Of a DNA stretch of 64,000 bases, positions 8,451 to 16,844 are shown in pieces. A program made the position numbers and the translations under genes. This DNA comes from Bacillota bacterium (lineage in GTDB: Bacteria; Bacillota; Negativicutes; Sporomusales; CTSoil-080). The notes under the pieces were generated by a model. It had not been told where the DNA came from, ran no database searches, and saw only the letters and a list, made by a program, of their open reading frames with translations. The stretch spans positions 1 to 64,000 of the forward strand of contig JAGGAC010000001.1 in the NCBI GenBank assembly GCA_017889635.1. The letters run 5' to 3'. Position 1 is the first letter of the stretch. Every line of letters begins with the position of its first letter.

Positions 8451-8879
8451 ATGGAAACGTGGTTAGTGAATAAAGTAGAAGAACTTTTTAAAAATAATCC
8501 GCTGTCATCAAGGTTAGATATTAATATATTATCGCTTGGGCATGGCGAAGTAACTATGTCTATGCCGATAACTAATGAGATTCATACAAATGTTTATGGC
8601 TTTATTCATGGCGGATCTTTTTCTACATTGGCTGACTCTGTAATGGGAGTAGCTTGTCTAACTGTTGGAAAACTAGTAGTTACAAGTGATATGAGTGTAA
8701 AATTTATTTCGAATTCTAAAACTAGCCCAGAAATTATCGGATTAGGTAAGATTATTCATAATGGAAAGAATCTGATAATTACTGAAGCTGAGATTCGTGA
8801 TAAAAATCAACATCTTCTTGTTAAAGCCCAAGGAAGCTATTTTGTTCAAGGTTCAATAGAAAAAGCATCACTTTTATAG
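8451..8879 (+). CDS. PaaI-type hotdog thioesterase
   Basis: A 142-residue hotdog-fold protein. It shows the PaaI/YbgC-like pattern NVYGFIHGGSFSTLADSVMG (residues about 45-64), where HGG and the following acidic residue form the acyl-CoA thioesterase active site, then DMSVKFI and the strand-rich C-terminus. It should hydrolyse small acyl- or aryl-CoA thioesters in the cytoplasm. The start follows CGGAGGCG. It stands alone between two noncoding stretches, so no pathway is indicated by context. Confidence 0.88.
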   Translation: METWLVNKVEELFKNNPLSSRLDINILSLGHGEVTMSMPITNEIHTNVYGFIHGGSFSTLADSVMGVACLTVGKLVVTSDMSVKFISNSKTSPEIIGLGKIIHNGKNLIITEAEIRDKNQHLLVKAQGSYFVQGSIEKASLL

Positions 8880-9511
8880 TTCAATAATTAAGTTTAATGT
8901 AGTGTAGTTTGATTTCTGGTAAATTTCCAAAATGATATTGCTAAGCATATTTTGTTTAGGCGCTAAAAGGACGCTTAATAAAGACGCGAATACCGTGATG
9001 GTACTCGTGTCTTTTTGTATTCATAATATTAATGAAATCTTGGCAGTTCTAGCGTTATCGACGGTTTGGTGTTAGCGGCGAGCTCCACTGTATTGATAGA
9101 ATGGCTGATATTGTTTGAAGTTATTGAATAAGAAACACGTTTGAACTTAACGTGTTTCTTGCAACTTGTATAGCAGCACGACATAATTATAAGTGAATAA
9201 ATAATAAAAAAAGAGTAAAAAACAAAGGATTTTCTCTAAAAATAATAGAACAAACTATAAAAATACTAGTAAAGTAAGAAAAGTGCATTGCGAATAAAGG
9301 ATGATTGTTATTGCTTAATGTTAATTGATGGACATAAACATGGTTTGAGAGTTTATGTACAAAAGTTTCGGATTTATAGATAATAGCGAATTAGTGTTGC
9401 ATCTGTCGAATTTCAGGCGAACAGTCTCTGTGGCTGATAATCCGTTGGCCAAAGAAGCGGCGCTGATGCGGGTTAATAAAGCGTGTTAGTGGCTGTAGCA
9501 GGAGGGGTTGA
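8880..9511. other. Noncoding stretch with two hairpins and a coding fragment
   Basis: Two terminator-like hairpins are visible: AAAGACGCGAATACC with its complement at 8980-9014 (followed by TTTTT), which probably serves the thioesterase gene, and AAGAAACACGTT/AACGTGTTTCTT at 9130-9160. A short open stretch at 9391-9487 (ending VADNPLAKEAALMRVNKAC and stop) looks protein-like but has no start or ribosome site, and I cannot identify it. The remainder shows nothing recognisable. Confidence 0.5.
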
Positions 9512-10789
9512 ATGAGATTATCTAAATATTTTCCACTAGCGGTTTTTTTTGTTCCTTTAATTGTACTCATTATGTTTGTTTCTGAACTCAGTGAAGCACT
9601 TAAGAAGCATGATATAGAAGAGTTTTTTTTCATCTTAGGAGTTGTAATATTTCAATTTCTAATCGCTTTTGTTTGTTATAGAGTTCTGATTCAAAATTTT
9701 GTAGATTTGACGGACGCGGAGAAAAGTAAATTTCGACAATATGGAAAAAAATACTGGACCGAATTTAGCTGCGTCAAAACAAAATGGGGAACGAAATTTA
9801 ATAAGGCGCCGGTTGCAGTTGTGTTTGCACAATTGGTTGATACTCTCTCTGGTAAAATTCGAAGTTTTCGCAGCAGAACTATTTGGATATCGGATACTGC
9901 TGTTTATCAAGCGATGCAGAATCTTCAATTGTTGGATAATATGAGGAAGTGTTATATTCCGGTATATGTTGATCCGGTGAATCCAAAAAAATATTTTCTG
10001 GATGTTGAAAACTTAGTTTTGGAACCAGAAGATTTTAACCCAGCTTTTGAAAAACTGGTTTACCATGAGAATAACGTTAATATAGTGACAGAAAAACGTA
10101 AAGCTAACAAATGGCGGCTAGTGGCTCGCGTGGTAGTTGTTTTAGTTGTATTAACGATTGGTATGAGGGTATTAATAATCTTTAACCGTGACGTTTGTAC
10201 GGCATTTATTCAATGGATGCCAACTTGGTCTTTTCTTTATTATGATCGAGGCTATGACTATTATGTGAAAAAGAACTATTTAAATGCGATAGCTGATTTT
10301 TCAAAGTATCTTGAAGTAGAAAGACATAATGGCCGAGTTATTCCGAAAAATGTTGATGTGCATTTTTATCGTGGCAATGCCTTTCTTGAAAGTGGGTTTC
10401 TTCTGCAAGCCATAGCGGATTATACAGTGGCAATTAAACTTAATACTAATATCGCTGAGGCTTTTGATAACCGTGGCTGCTGCTTCGTTGAGTTAGAAGA
10501 ACATGAAGTAGCAATCAGTGATTTTAAACAAGCTATCCAAATGAATCCGAATAGTGCAAAGCCTTATTATGATATTGCGGTTGAATATGATCGGCTTTGG
10601 CGTATTGATGATGCAATTGAAAATTATGAAAGGTTTTTAGAACATGCAGATCCGCTGAAGTATGTGACTAATAGTCATAATGGTGTTACTAAAGTTTATT
10701 ATAATGATTCGGTTTCTCGAAACATTCCGGCAGTGAAACGGCGGCTTCAAGAGCTCATAAATGAACGAAGTAAGCAGGCTGAAAATTAA
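9512..10789 (+). CDS. Membrane-anchored TPR protein 1
   Basis: A 425-residue protein with two N-terminal spans (about 6-25 and 40-62), a soluble segment with the block KCYIPVYVDPVNPKKYFLDV near residue 150, a third span (about 197-220), then at least four tetratricopeptide-like repeats (for example AIADFSKYLEVE, AIADYTVAIKLNTNIAEAFD, AISDFKQAIQMNPNSAKPY). TPRs bind other proteins. The start has an excellent site (AGGAGGGG). The next gene encodes a paralogue with the same plan, and the four genes 9512-15661 run in one direction with short gaps. The role is unknown; scaffolding of an envelope complex is a guess. Confidence 0.8.
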   Translation: MRLSKYFPLAVFFVPLIVLIMFVSELSEALKKHDIEEFFFILGVVIFQFLIAFVCYRVLIQNFVDLTDAEKSKFRQYGKKYWTEFSCVKTKWGTKFNKAPVAVVFAQLVDTLSGKIRSFRSRTIWISDTAVYQAMQNLQLLDNMRKCYIPVYVDPVNPKKYFLDVENLVLEPEDFNPAFEKLVYHENNVNIVTEKRKANKWRLVARVVVVLVVLTIGMRVLIIFNRDVCTAFIQWMPTWSFLYYDRGYDYYVKKNYLNAIADFSKYLEVERHNGRVIPKNVDVHFYRGNAFLESGFLLQAIADYTVAIKLNTNIAEAFDNRGCCFVELEEHEVAISDFKQAIQMNPNSAKPYYDIAVEYDRLWRIDDAIENYERFLEHADPLKYVTNSHNGVTKVYYNDSVSRNIPAVKRRLQELINERSKQAEN

Positions 10790-10837
10790 AAGAGCGATCT
10801 GATGGCTAGGTTTTGGGATGCCAACAGGGGGTGTAAG

Positions 10838-12334
10838 ATGCAAGGGGATGATAATATGAGAATGGCGAAATTAGGTATCCTTATTATGGTGGTCGTTATT
10901 GCTGTTTTTTGCGATAAGGGTTATTATGCTTGGGCGAATAATTCAAGCATAAATGAATTAGTGGAATACGGTGGGATCATCTTAATTTGTGTGGGTATTA
11001 CGTGTTTGGTTCATCAAATATTAGAGGCAGTATTATCTAGCAAGAGGAAACAGCGCTGGCGCGAGCGGGGGCAGAAAGTATTAGCTGTTGTAGTAGCAGT
11101 TGATACTAAGGAGCGGCGAGCGCTAAGCGGAGAAACCGCTGTTGTTATAATGTGTAAGGGTATTGATGTTGCTACAAAAACCATACGCACCTTTAAGAGT
11201 CAAAAGCTGTGGTTTGCTTTTGATGGTTCTGATGATCTTCTATATCAGGCTATCCAAAGGTTAATGCAATCAGGTTCGGCACAGAATGCTTGTGTTCCGG
11301 TGTATGTAGATGCTAAAAAACCGCAAAGATATTTTGTTGACGTGGAAAATTTTATTATTGACCAGCAAATGGCTGATGCTATTATTCATTCTTTTATACA
11401 AGCAAGCCCTTCTACACAGCAGGAGGACAGTTATTCTAGTTTAGGAAGCGGCGCATATAGCGTGTTCGGGTCGGTAGTCTTTTTGGTTGCCGGCTTTATC
11501 TTGGTTGCGGTGGCAGGAGCGTTCAGCAATCAGTCAATTTGCACAGCAGTACTAAAATTGTCTCCTAATAGCGGTGCCGTACATTATTCTCGAGGGTTAT
11601 CTTACTATGATAATATGGACTATAATCAAGCAATAGCTGATTTTGATAAATGTATTGAACTTGGATGGGACGCGGAAAAGGTATACTATAAAAGAGGCTC
11701 AGCCTATTATCAGCTTGGTTATAATGCTCAGGCAATTAGCGATTATACAAAAGTAATTGAACTAAATACGGATTTTGAGGAAGTTTATGAGGAACGCGGC
11801 TACCTGCTTGATTTGGTGGGGGAACATGAAAGAGCGGTAGCCGATTTAAATGTAGCAATAAAATTGTCTCCTCATAAAGCCCGGCCTTATTATTTTCTAA
11901 TTGCTTCCTATATTTATAGCGGAACAGAGGAAGCGGCAGATTCGGCTATTAACGTTTATGAGCAATTTTTAACTAGCGTTGGCGATTCTGCGGCTGATAA
12001 TGCTAGTCGTATTCAATTAAAAGCCATGATGGCTGAAATGTATTTTTTCCGTGGACTTGCTGAACAGAAAAAAGAAGAATACGACAAGGCGATTGCTGAT
12101 TATAATATGGTAATTGAGATGGAACCAAATGCTGCGGAAGCCTATAATAATCGTGGCAAAGTTTTAACGGCAATAGGGGAGTATGAAAAGGCCATTAATG
12201 ATTTCGAGACCGCAATCAAATTGAATCCCAAAGAGGAACAGGTTTATATTGAGTTGGCGCATGTTTATGAACGGTTGCAGCGTAATGATGAGGTGAATCA
12301 AGTTTATCAGAAGCTATCGGATATAAAAAAATAG
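10838..12334 (+). CDS. Membrane-anchored TPR protein 2
   Basis: A 498-residue paralogue of the previous product: N-terminal spans, the same ACVPVYVDAKKPQRYFVDVE block, another span near residue 210-235 (VFGSVVFLVAGFILVAVAGA), then six or more TPR units ending with EAYNNRGKVLTAIGEYEKA and NDFETAIKLNPKEEQVY. The ORF is open back to 10802, but GGGGGTG before the ATG at 10838 favours that start; an ATG at 10856 is also possible. The paralogous pair points to an old tandem duplication followed by expansion of the repeat domain. Confidence 0.8.
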   Translation: MQGDDNMRMAKLGILIMVVVIAVFCDKGYYAWANNSSINELVEYGGIILICVGITCLVHQILEAVLSSKRKQRWRERGQKVLAVVVAVDTKERRALSGETAVVIMCKGIDVATKTIRTFKSQKLWFAFDGSDDLLYQAIQRLMQSGSAQNACVPVYVDAKKPQRYFVDVENFIIDQQMADAIIHSFIQASPSTQQEDSYSSLGSGAYSVFGSVVFLVAGFILVAVAGAFSNQSICTAVLKLSPNSGAVHYSRGLSYYDNMDYNQAIADFDKCIELGWDAEKVYYKRGSAYYQLGYNAQAISDYTKVIELNTDFEEVYEERGYLLDLVGEHERAVADLNVAIKLSPHKARPYYFLIASYIYSGTEEAADSAINVYEQFLTSVGDSAADNASRIQLKAMMAEMYFFRGLAEQKKEEYDKAIADYNMVIEMEPNAAEAYNNRGKVLTAIGEYEKAINDFETAIKLNPKEEQVYIELAHVYERLQRNDEVNQVYQKLSDIKK

Positions 12335-12382
12335 AGTAATTATTGGGTAGGTTCTTTAACAACCTCTGGAAGGGGGAAAGAT

Positions 12383-14329
12383 ATGAAAAATCCGCCGTTG
12401 CAACGCTTGCTTAGAATGTGGACAGTGTTACTTATCGTTGTGCCAAGCTTATTAATTATGACTATTTATACTGTTGGACAAATTAAGTTAGCAAAGCAGG
12501 AAAACTTGGAGCAGATTAGGCAATGGGTTGACTTTCAAGAGCGGGTGATATCCTCCTGGCTAGTAGAACGGGCGGCAACTATTCATGAGTTGGGCCAACA
12601 AGCAGCTTTTCGTAACTTGGATGAACGACAGATGCAAAACGAATTGAGGTTAAAACAGCAAAATGATCCAAACTTTGACTCGCTGTCCTTTGTTGATAAG
12701 GATGGATTTGTTAGGCTATCTACGCTACAGAATGAAATGAGCAGTCCGGCAACTCGCGATAAGCTTTATTATGAGATGGCGTTAGCGGGCAGTGCATTCA
12801 TTTCTGATGTTGTTATTGGCCGAAATAGTGACAAAAAGATAATTAACTTTTCTACCCCTATTTATGATTATGCTGGGAACTTTCAGGGATTGATTATTGG
12901 CGCGGTGAAAACTACAACACTAGAAGTTATTTTGAAAGAAAACTGGATTGGTCAAACAGGTGAGATACTTGTAGTTAATCGTGAAGGTACTCTGCTTACT
13001 GAGCCTAGATATATAGACGGAACAAGCAATAAAGGTCTTGGTGTGGATAGTGCTAAAAACAGATTAAAAATATCTAAGGATGTCTTGCATAATATCCAGC
13101 TAGGTGAATCGGGAACGGCTACTTGGGTTGATTATTCAGGAAACGGGATATTGGGAGCATATAAAACTGTTCCTGATTTGGACTGGACGCTTATTGGAAA
13201 GATTGATGAAGCAGAAGTTCTTCTTCCTATATATAAGCAGTTGGTGCTAATGGCTGGGTGGACATTTATTTTATTTTTACTGATTTTGCCGCTTGCGTCT
13301 CGTTTAATAGATCGAATTAAACGCCCTGTCGAGTGGTTAATTGAACAATCAATCTTAGTGGCGCAAGAAAAATATGAGCTGGCAGTACAACCTAATAATC
13401 TAGGGGAGATGCCAAGTGAGCTAAAGACATTGTGCGAAACTTTCGTCACTATGAGTCGCAAGATTGAGAACACTGTTGGTCTCTTAAAAGAAAATGAGGC
13501 TAACCTTGAGGGGAAAGTAATAGAGATACAGGACATTAACGCTTTGCTTGAAGAGGAAATAGCGGAACGACAGTCAGCTCAGGACGCACTTCAGCAATTA
13601 AACGCTGCTCTTGAAGATAAAGTGTCAGAACGTACCAGACAACTTCAAGAAATTAATGATGCTCTCAAAATGGAAATCGTCGAACGACAAGCTGCACAAG
13701 AGGAAACGCTTAAAAGCCGGGATGCGCTTGTTACGAGTGAGCAACAACTGAAGAAGAACTCTGAAAAACTGGCGGCTACAAACAAAGCATTGCTGTTTTT
13801 AAACGAAGAACTGAGGCGGATATCTCTATTAGATGGATTAACCGGCATTGCTAATCGACGCTATTTTGATGAGTATCTTGAAAAGGAATGGCAACGCGCA
13901 AAACGGGAAAAGGCGGCTTTAACCTTTATTATGGTAGATATTGATTATTTTAAGGGCTATAATGACGCGTATGGACATTTGGCTGGCGATGACTGCCTAA
14001 GAATGATCGCCGGAGTGCTGAACAATATGCCAAGACGATCGACTGATATTGTTTCGCGGTATGGGGGAGAGGAATTTGCCATAATATTGCCTGATACGGA
14101 TAAGCAAGGTGCTGCTGTTATCGGAGAAAAGGTTAGAAGTTGTGTTGAAAATTTAGGTATTAAGAACAAGGCATCGTTAATTAGCGAGAATGTTACAGTA
14201 AGCGTTGGTATTGCAACATTTATACCGGAGAAGGATGCTTTGCCGTCTATTATAATTGCTTCTGCTGATAAGGCTCTTTATCAGGCGAAACACGAAGGTC
14301 GCAATAGGATAAGGATTGCGGAAGTCTAG
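12383..14329 (+). CDS. Membrane diguanylate cyclase with Cache sensor
   Basis: 648 residues: N-terminal span (about 13-32), an extracytoplasmic dCache-type sensor (about 40-280, with FSTPIYDYAGNFQGLIIGAV), a second span (about 287-306), a long coiled coil (about 375-475) and a C-terminal GGDEF domain. The active-site signature is GGEEF (about residue 560), a competent form. The product-inhibition I-site RSTD lies five residues before it, so the enzyme should make cyclic di-GMP from GTP and be inhibited by it. The start follows AAGGGGGAAAG. It lies between the TPR genes and a secreted hydrolase, which suggests that cyclic di-GMP signalling is linked to an envelope process. Confidence 0.93.
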   Translation: MKNPPLQRLLRMWTVLLIVVPSLLIMTIYTVGQIKLAKQENLEQIRQWVDFQERVISSWLVERAATIHELGQQAAFRNLDERQMQNELRLKQQNDPNFDSLSFVDKDGFVRLSTLQNEMSSPATRDKLYYEMALAGSAFISDVVIGRNSDKKIINFSTPIYDYAGNFQGLIIGAVKTTTLEVILKENWIGQTGEILVVNREGTLLTEPRYIDGTSNKGLGVDSAKNRLKISKDVLHNIQLGESGTATWVDYSGNGILGAYKTVPDLDWTLIGKIDEAEVLLPIYKQLVLMAGWTFILFLLILPLASRLIDRIKRPVEWLIEQSILVAQEKYELAVQPNNLGEMPSELKTLCETFVTMSRKIENTVGLLKENEANLEGKVIEIQDINALLEEEIAERQSAQDALQQLNAALEDKVSERTRQLQEINDALKMEIVERQAAQEETLKSRDALVTSEQQLKKNSEKLAATNKALLFLNEELRRISLLDGLTGIANRRYFDEYLEKEWQRAKREKAALTFIMVDIDYFKGYNDAYGHLAGDDCLRMIAGVLNNMPRRSTDIVSRYGGEEFAIILPDTDKQGAAVIGEKVRSCVENLGIKNKASLISENVTVSVGIATFIPEKDALPSIIIASADKALYQAKHEGRNRIRIAEV

Positions 14330-14422
14330 AAGGAGACATTGTAGGCATAATTTTTCCAGGAGGGGAATAGAACGAAGATAGCTAAATATATGCATTATAC
14401 TTATAGGTGGAGGCGAGGATTA

Positions 14423-15661
14423 TTGAATCAGGCAAAAACTATTGCAATTACTATTTTGTTAATGCTGATAACCTTAACGGCATTTGCCAAGGAAGGGAAA
14501 GTACAGATAGTATGGCCGAGTGCAGTAGATGCAGTGATGTATGAGTTAGAGATAGCGCGCGCTCCCGTAAAGATAAATACTAGTGCTCCCCAAGATCAGG
14601 TAGTATATACTACGACCACAATTTATACCCCTGGTGTGGAGTTAAGCCTAGATTTGTTTAAAGACTACGAGTTAAATAAGCTATATTATCGCGTTCGTCC
14701 GCTGGATTTGGACAAGAAACCGGTAGGAAATTTTTCTCGCCCGGTTGCGCTGGATAAGATGATATTAAACCCAATAAAGCCGATGCCGACAGCTAAATTT
14801 AAATATAGTCCGGCTCCGTTATATCCGGTATATTCCTGGATTCCGGTATTAGAAGCTGAGGGATACGAGATTGAGGTAACTAATCATAAACCGGAGAATC
14901 CTAATGGCAATTTGCCATCGCGATATCGAGTCCGGTCCTACAACATTGAAAAGGGTTTTGACTTATATGATCTAAAAGCGTTTAATGAGGATGGAAATTA
15001 CTACTGGCGGGTAATTGCTCTTGACAGCGCGAGACAACCGATTGGGGTGTATTCGGATGCAATAGCCTTTAAAGTGCAAAAACGAGGCTATAAATGGGCT
15101 GCTTTTGGTGACAGTATTACTCATGGCGGAGGAGCGATCTCTAATCCGCCATCTGATCCGCGGTTTAACTATTTTTACTATCTGCCGTTTAGTGTGAAAA
15201 ATTTGGGCCGTAGCGGTGATACCGCGGCGATGTTAGTCGGTCGCTTTGAGCAGGATGTATTGCCATTTAAGCCTAAGTATCTGCTGATTTTAGGTGGAAC
15301 CAATAGTATTAGAGAAGGAAGCCGTGCTGAGGATGTTATTGCGTCACTCACGGTAATCAAGGAGAAATGTTTAGAGAACGGTATAAGGCCGATTTTCTTA
15401 ACTGTTCCACCGCTAAATCCGGAACGAATGCAGCGTGTTTTCAACCAATCTCCGGCTGAAAAATGGCAGCAAGAATTAGCAAAAGTAAATAACTTTCTTA
15501 AAACCCAGCCGGATGTTATCGATATATATTCAGTTTTAGCTGATGAAAAAGGTTTTTTGCCGGTAAAGTATTCGCAAGACGGGCTTCATCCCGATATTGC
15601 AGGCAAGAAGGTCATGGGGAACTGCATTAAAAACTATTTAAAGACCTATAATATTCAATAG
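14423..15661 (+). CDS. Exported SGNH/GDSL hydrolase with fibronectin-like N-terminal region
   Basis: The TTG at 14423, behind GGTGGAGGCGAGG, is preferred over the ATG at 14390, which lacks a ribosome site. The product is about 412 residues. It begins with a signal peptide (TIAITILLMLITLTAFA), then two beta-rich segments resembling fibronectin repeats, and an SGNH hydrolase domain with FGDSITHGGG (serine block), LGGTNSIREG (block III) and DGLHPDIAG (Asp-x-x-His pair). It probably removes acyl or acetyl groups from an extracytoplasmic glycan or ester. It ends the TPR/cyclase operon and is followed by a terminator. Confidence 0.85.
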   Translation: MNQAKTIAITILLMLITLTAFAKEGKVQIVWPSAVDAVMYELEIARAPVKINTSAPQDQVVYTTTTIYTPGVELSLDLFKDYELNKLYYRVRPLDLDKKPVGNFSRPVALDKMILNPIKPMPTAKFKYSPAPLYPVYSWIPVLEAEGYEIEVTNHKPENPNGNLPSRYRVRSYNIEKGFDLYDLKAFNEDGNYYWRVIALDSARQPIGVYSDAIAFKVQKRGYKWAAFGDSITHGGGAISNPPSDPRFNYFYYLPFSVKNLGRSGDTAAMLVGRFEQDVLPFKPKYLLILGGTNSIREGSRAEDVIASLTVIKEKCLENGIRPIFLTVPPLNPERMQRVFNQSPAEKWQQELAKVNNFLKTQPDVIDIYSVLADEKGFLPVKYSQDGLHPDIAGKKVMGNCIKNYLKTYNIQ

Positions 15662-15678
15662 TTATTCTGTAAAAATGA

Positions 15679-15718
15679 GGATATTCGTTAAAAAACAAAC
15701 GAATATCCTTATTTTTTT
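15679..15718 (+). terminator. Intrinsic terminator of the TPR-cyclase-SGNH operon
   Basis: GGATATTCGTT (15679-15689) pairs with AACGAATATCC (15698-15708), followed by TTATTTTTTT. No comparable hairpin interrupts 9512-15661. Confidence 0.9.
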
Positions 15719-15849
15719 GTATCTTGCGGACATATTTTTACAATAAATTGTATTAAATTGATCAAATGTATAAAATTTTACATTTTTTTAAAGGGATTTA
15801 AAAGATAATAGCGAAAATTTAAAAGATTATATCAATACAGGAGGCAAAA

Positions 15850-16683
15850 ATGAACAAGTTGGAGGCGTTAGCTGCTTCGGCTGATATTATGATAGCAGCA
15901 AATCCACATTCCTGCGGAATAACTGTCGTTACTAAGGAGGGAATAATTCTATTTTCCCAGACACCTGATTTTTTGCCTGGTGACAATCCGTTCAAGGTCG
16001 GAACGCAGCATGTATTTCCGCCTGATAACGGTATGGGGCAGTGCATAGCAACGAAGAAACCGATTTTTGAGACAGTGAAAAAAGATGATAGATTGCCGGT
16101 TAGCTTCAAGGCGCATTGTATGCCGGTTTTTGCTGAGGATGGAGAATTTCTGGGCGCTTTCAATATGCTTGTAAGTTATGAAGCACAGGATACCCTTTAT
16201 ACTGCAGCACAGACTATTGCTGCAACGGCAGAACAAATGAACGCCACTACCGAAGAATTAGCGACGACGGCAGTTAGATTAGCCGAGGATCTTGGCGAAG
16301 TAAAACGCGGCGGCGAAAATGTATTGGAAAAGATTAATAAGACTGATGACATCTTGAAATTTGTCAGTGACGTTGCCGCAAACTCTAATTTGCTGGGCCT
16401 TAATGCTGCTATTGAAGCCGCGAGAGCAGGCGAACAGGGGAGGGGCTTTGCTGTTGTAGCTGATGAGATTCGTAAGATGGCGGTAAACAGTGCTCAATCG
16501 GTTAGCGAAATCAAAAAAATCCTTATTGATATCCATAAGGATACTACCGGGGTAGTGAAAACAATCCAGAGTACATCAGAGCTAAGTGAGCGCCAGGCGG
16601 CGGCGACGGAAGAAATCTCGGCAACGCTGCAATCGCTGGCAGCTACGGCTAACGAGGTCGAAAAAATAGCTGAAGTGGTGTGA
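15850..16683 (+). CDS. Soluble methyl-accepting chemotaxis-type transducer
   Basis: 277 residues without any membrane span or HAMP domain. The first ~115 residues form a small sensory domain ([20 protein letters not shown], later [11 protein letters not shown]). The second half is the MCP signalling hairpin with the conserved tip [20 protein letters not shown] and [12 protein letters not shown], which contacts CheA/CheW. It is shorter than classical MCPs and should sense an intracellular signal. The start follows CAGGAGGCAAAA. It is monocistronic, with a shared terminator against htpG. Confidence 0.88.
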   Translation: MNKLEALAASADIMIAANPHSCGITVVTKEGIILFSQTPDFLPGDNPFKVGTQHVFPPDNGMGQCIATKKPIFETVKKDDRLPVSFKAHCMPVFAEDGEFLGAFNMLVSYEAQDTLYTAAQTIAATAEQMNATTEELATTAVRLAEDLGEVKRGGENVLEKINKTDDILKFVSDVAANSNLLGLNAAIEAARAGEQGRGFAVVADEIRKMAVNSAQSVSEIKKILIDIHKDTTGVVKTIQSTSELSERQAAATEEISATLQSLAATANEVEKIAEVV

Positions 16684-16707
16684 TGATAAGGTTTTCATTG
16701 CATTACA

Positions 16708-16751
16708 AAAAAAGCGCAGCGCAATCATGTATGATCGCGTTGTGCTTTTTT
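16708..16751. terminator. Bidirectional terminator between MCP and htpG
   Basis: Arms of 21 bases (16708-16728 and 16731-16751) start with AAAAAAGCGCAGCGCAATC and pair with three mismatches. A-rich and T-rich ends on both sides suit the two convergent genes. Confidence 0.85.
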
Positions 16752-16844
16752 GTGTCTGAGTGGCTGTATGTGGGCGAGTAATTTTTCGCTTTTATAATTG
16801 GCGGGGCGGATAAGCTTTTTCATTGTCCGTGAGGCATCAAGTGG

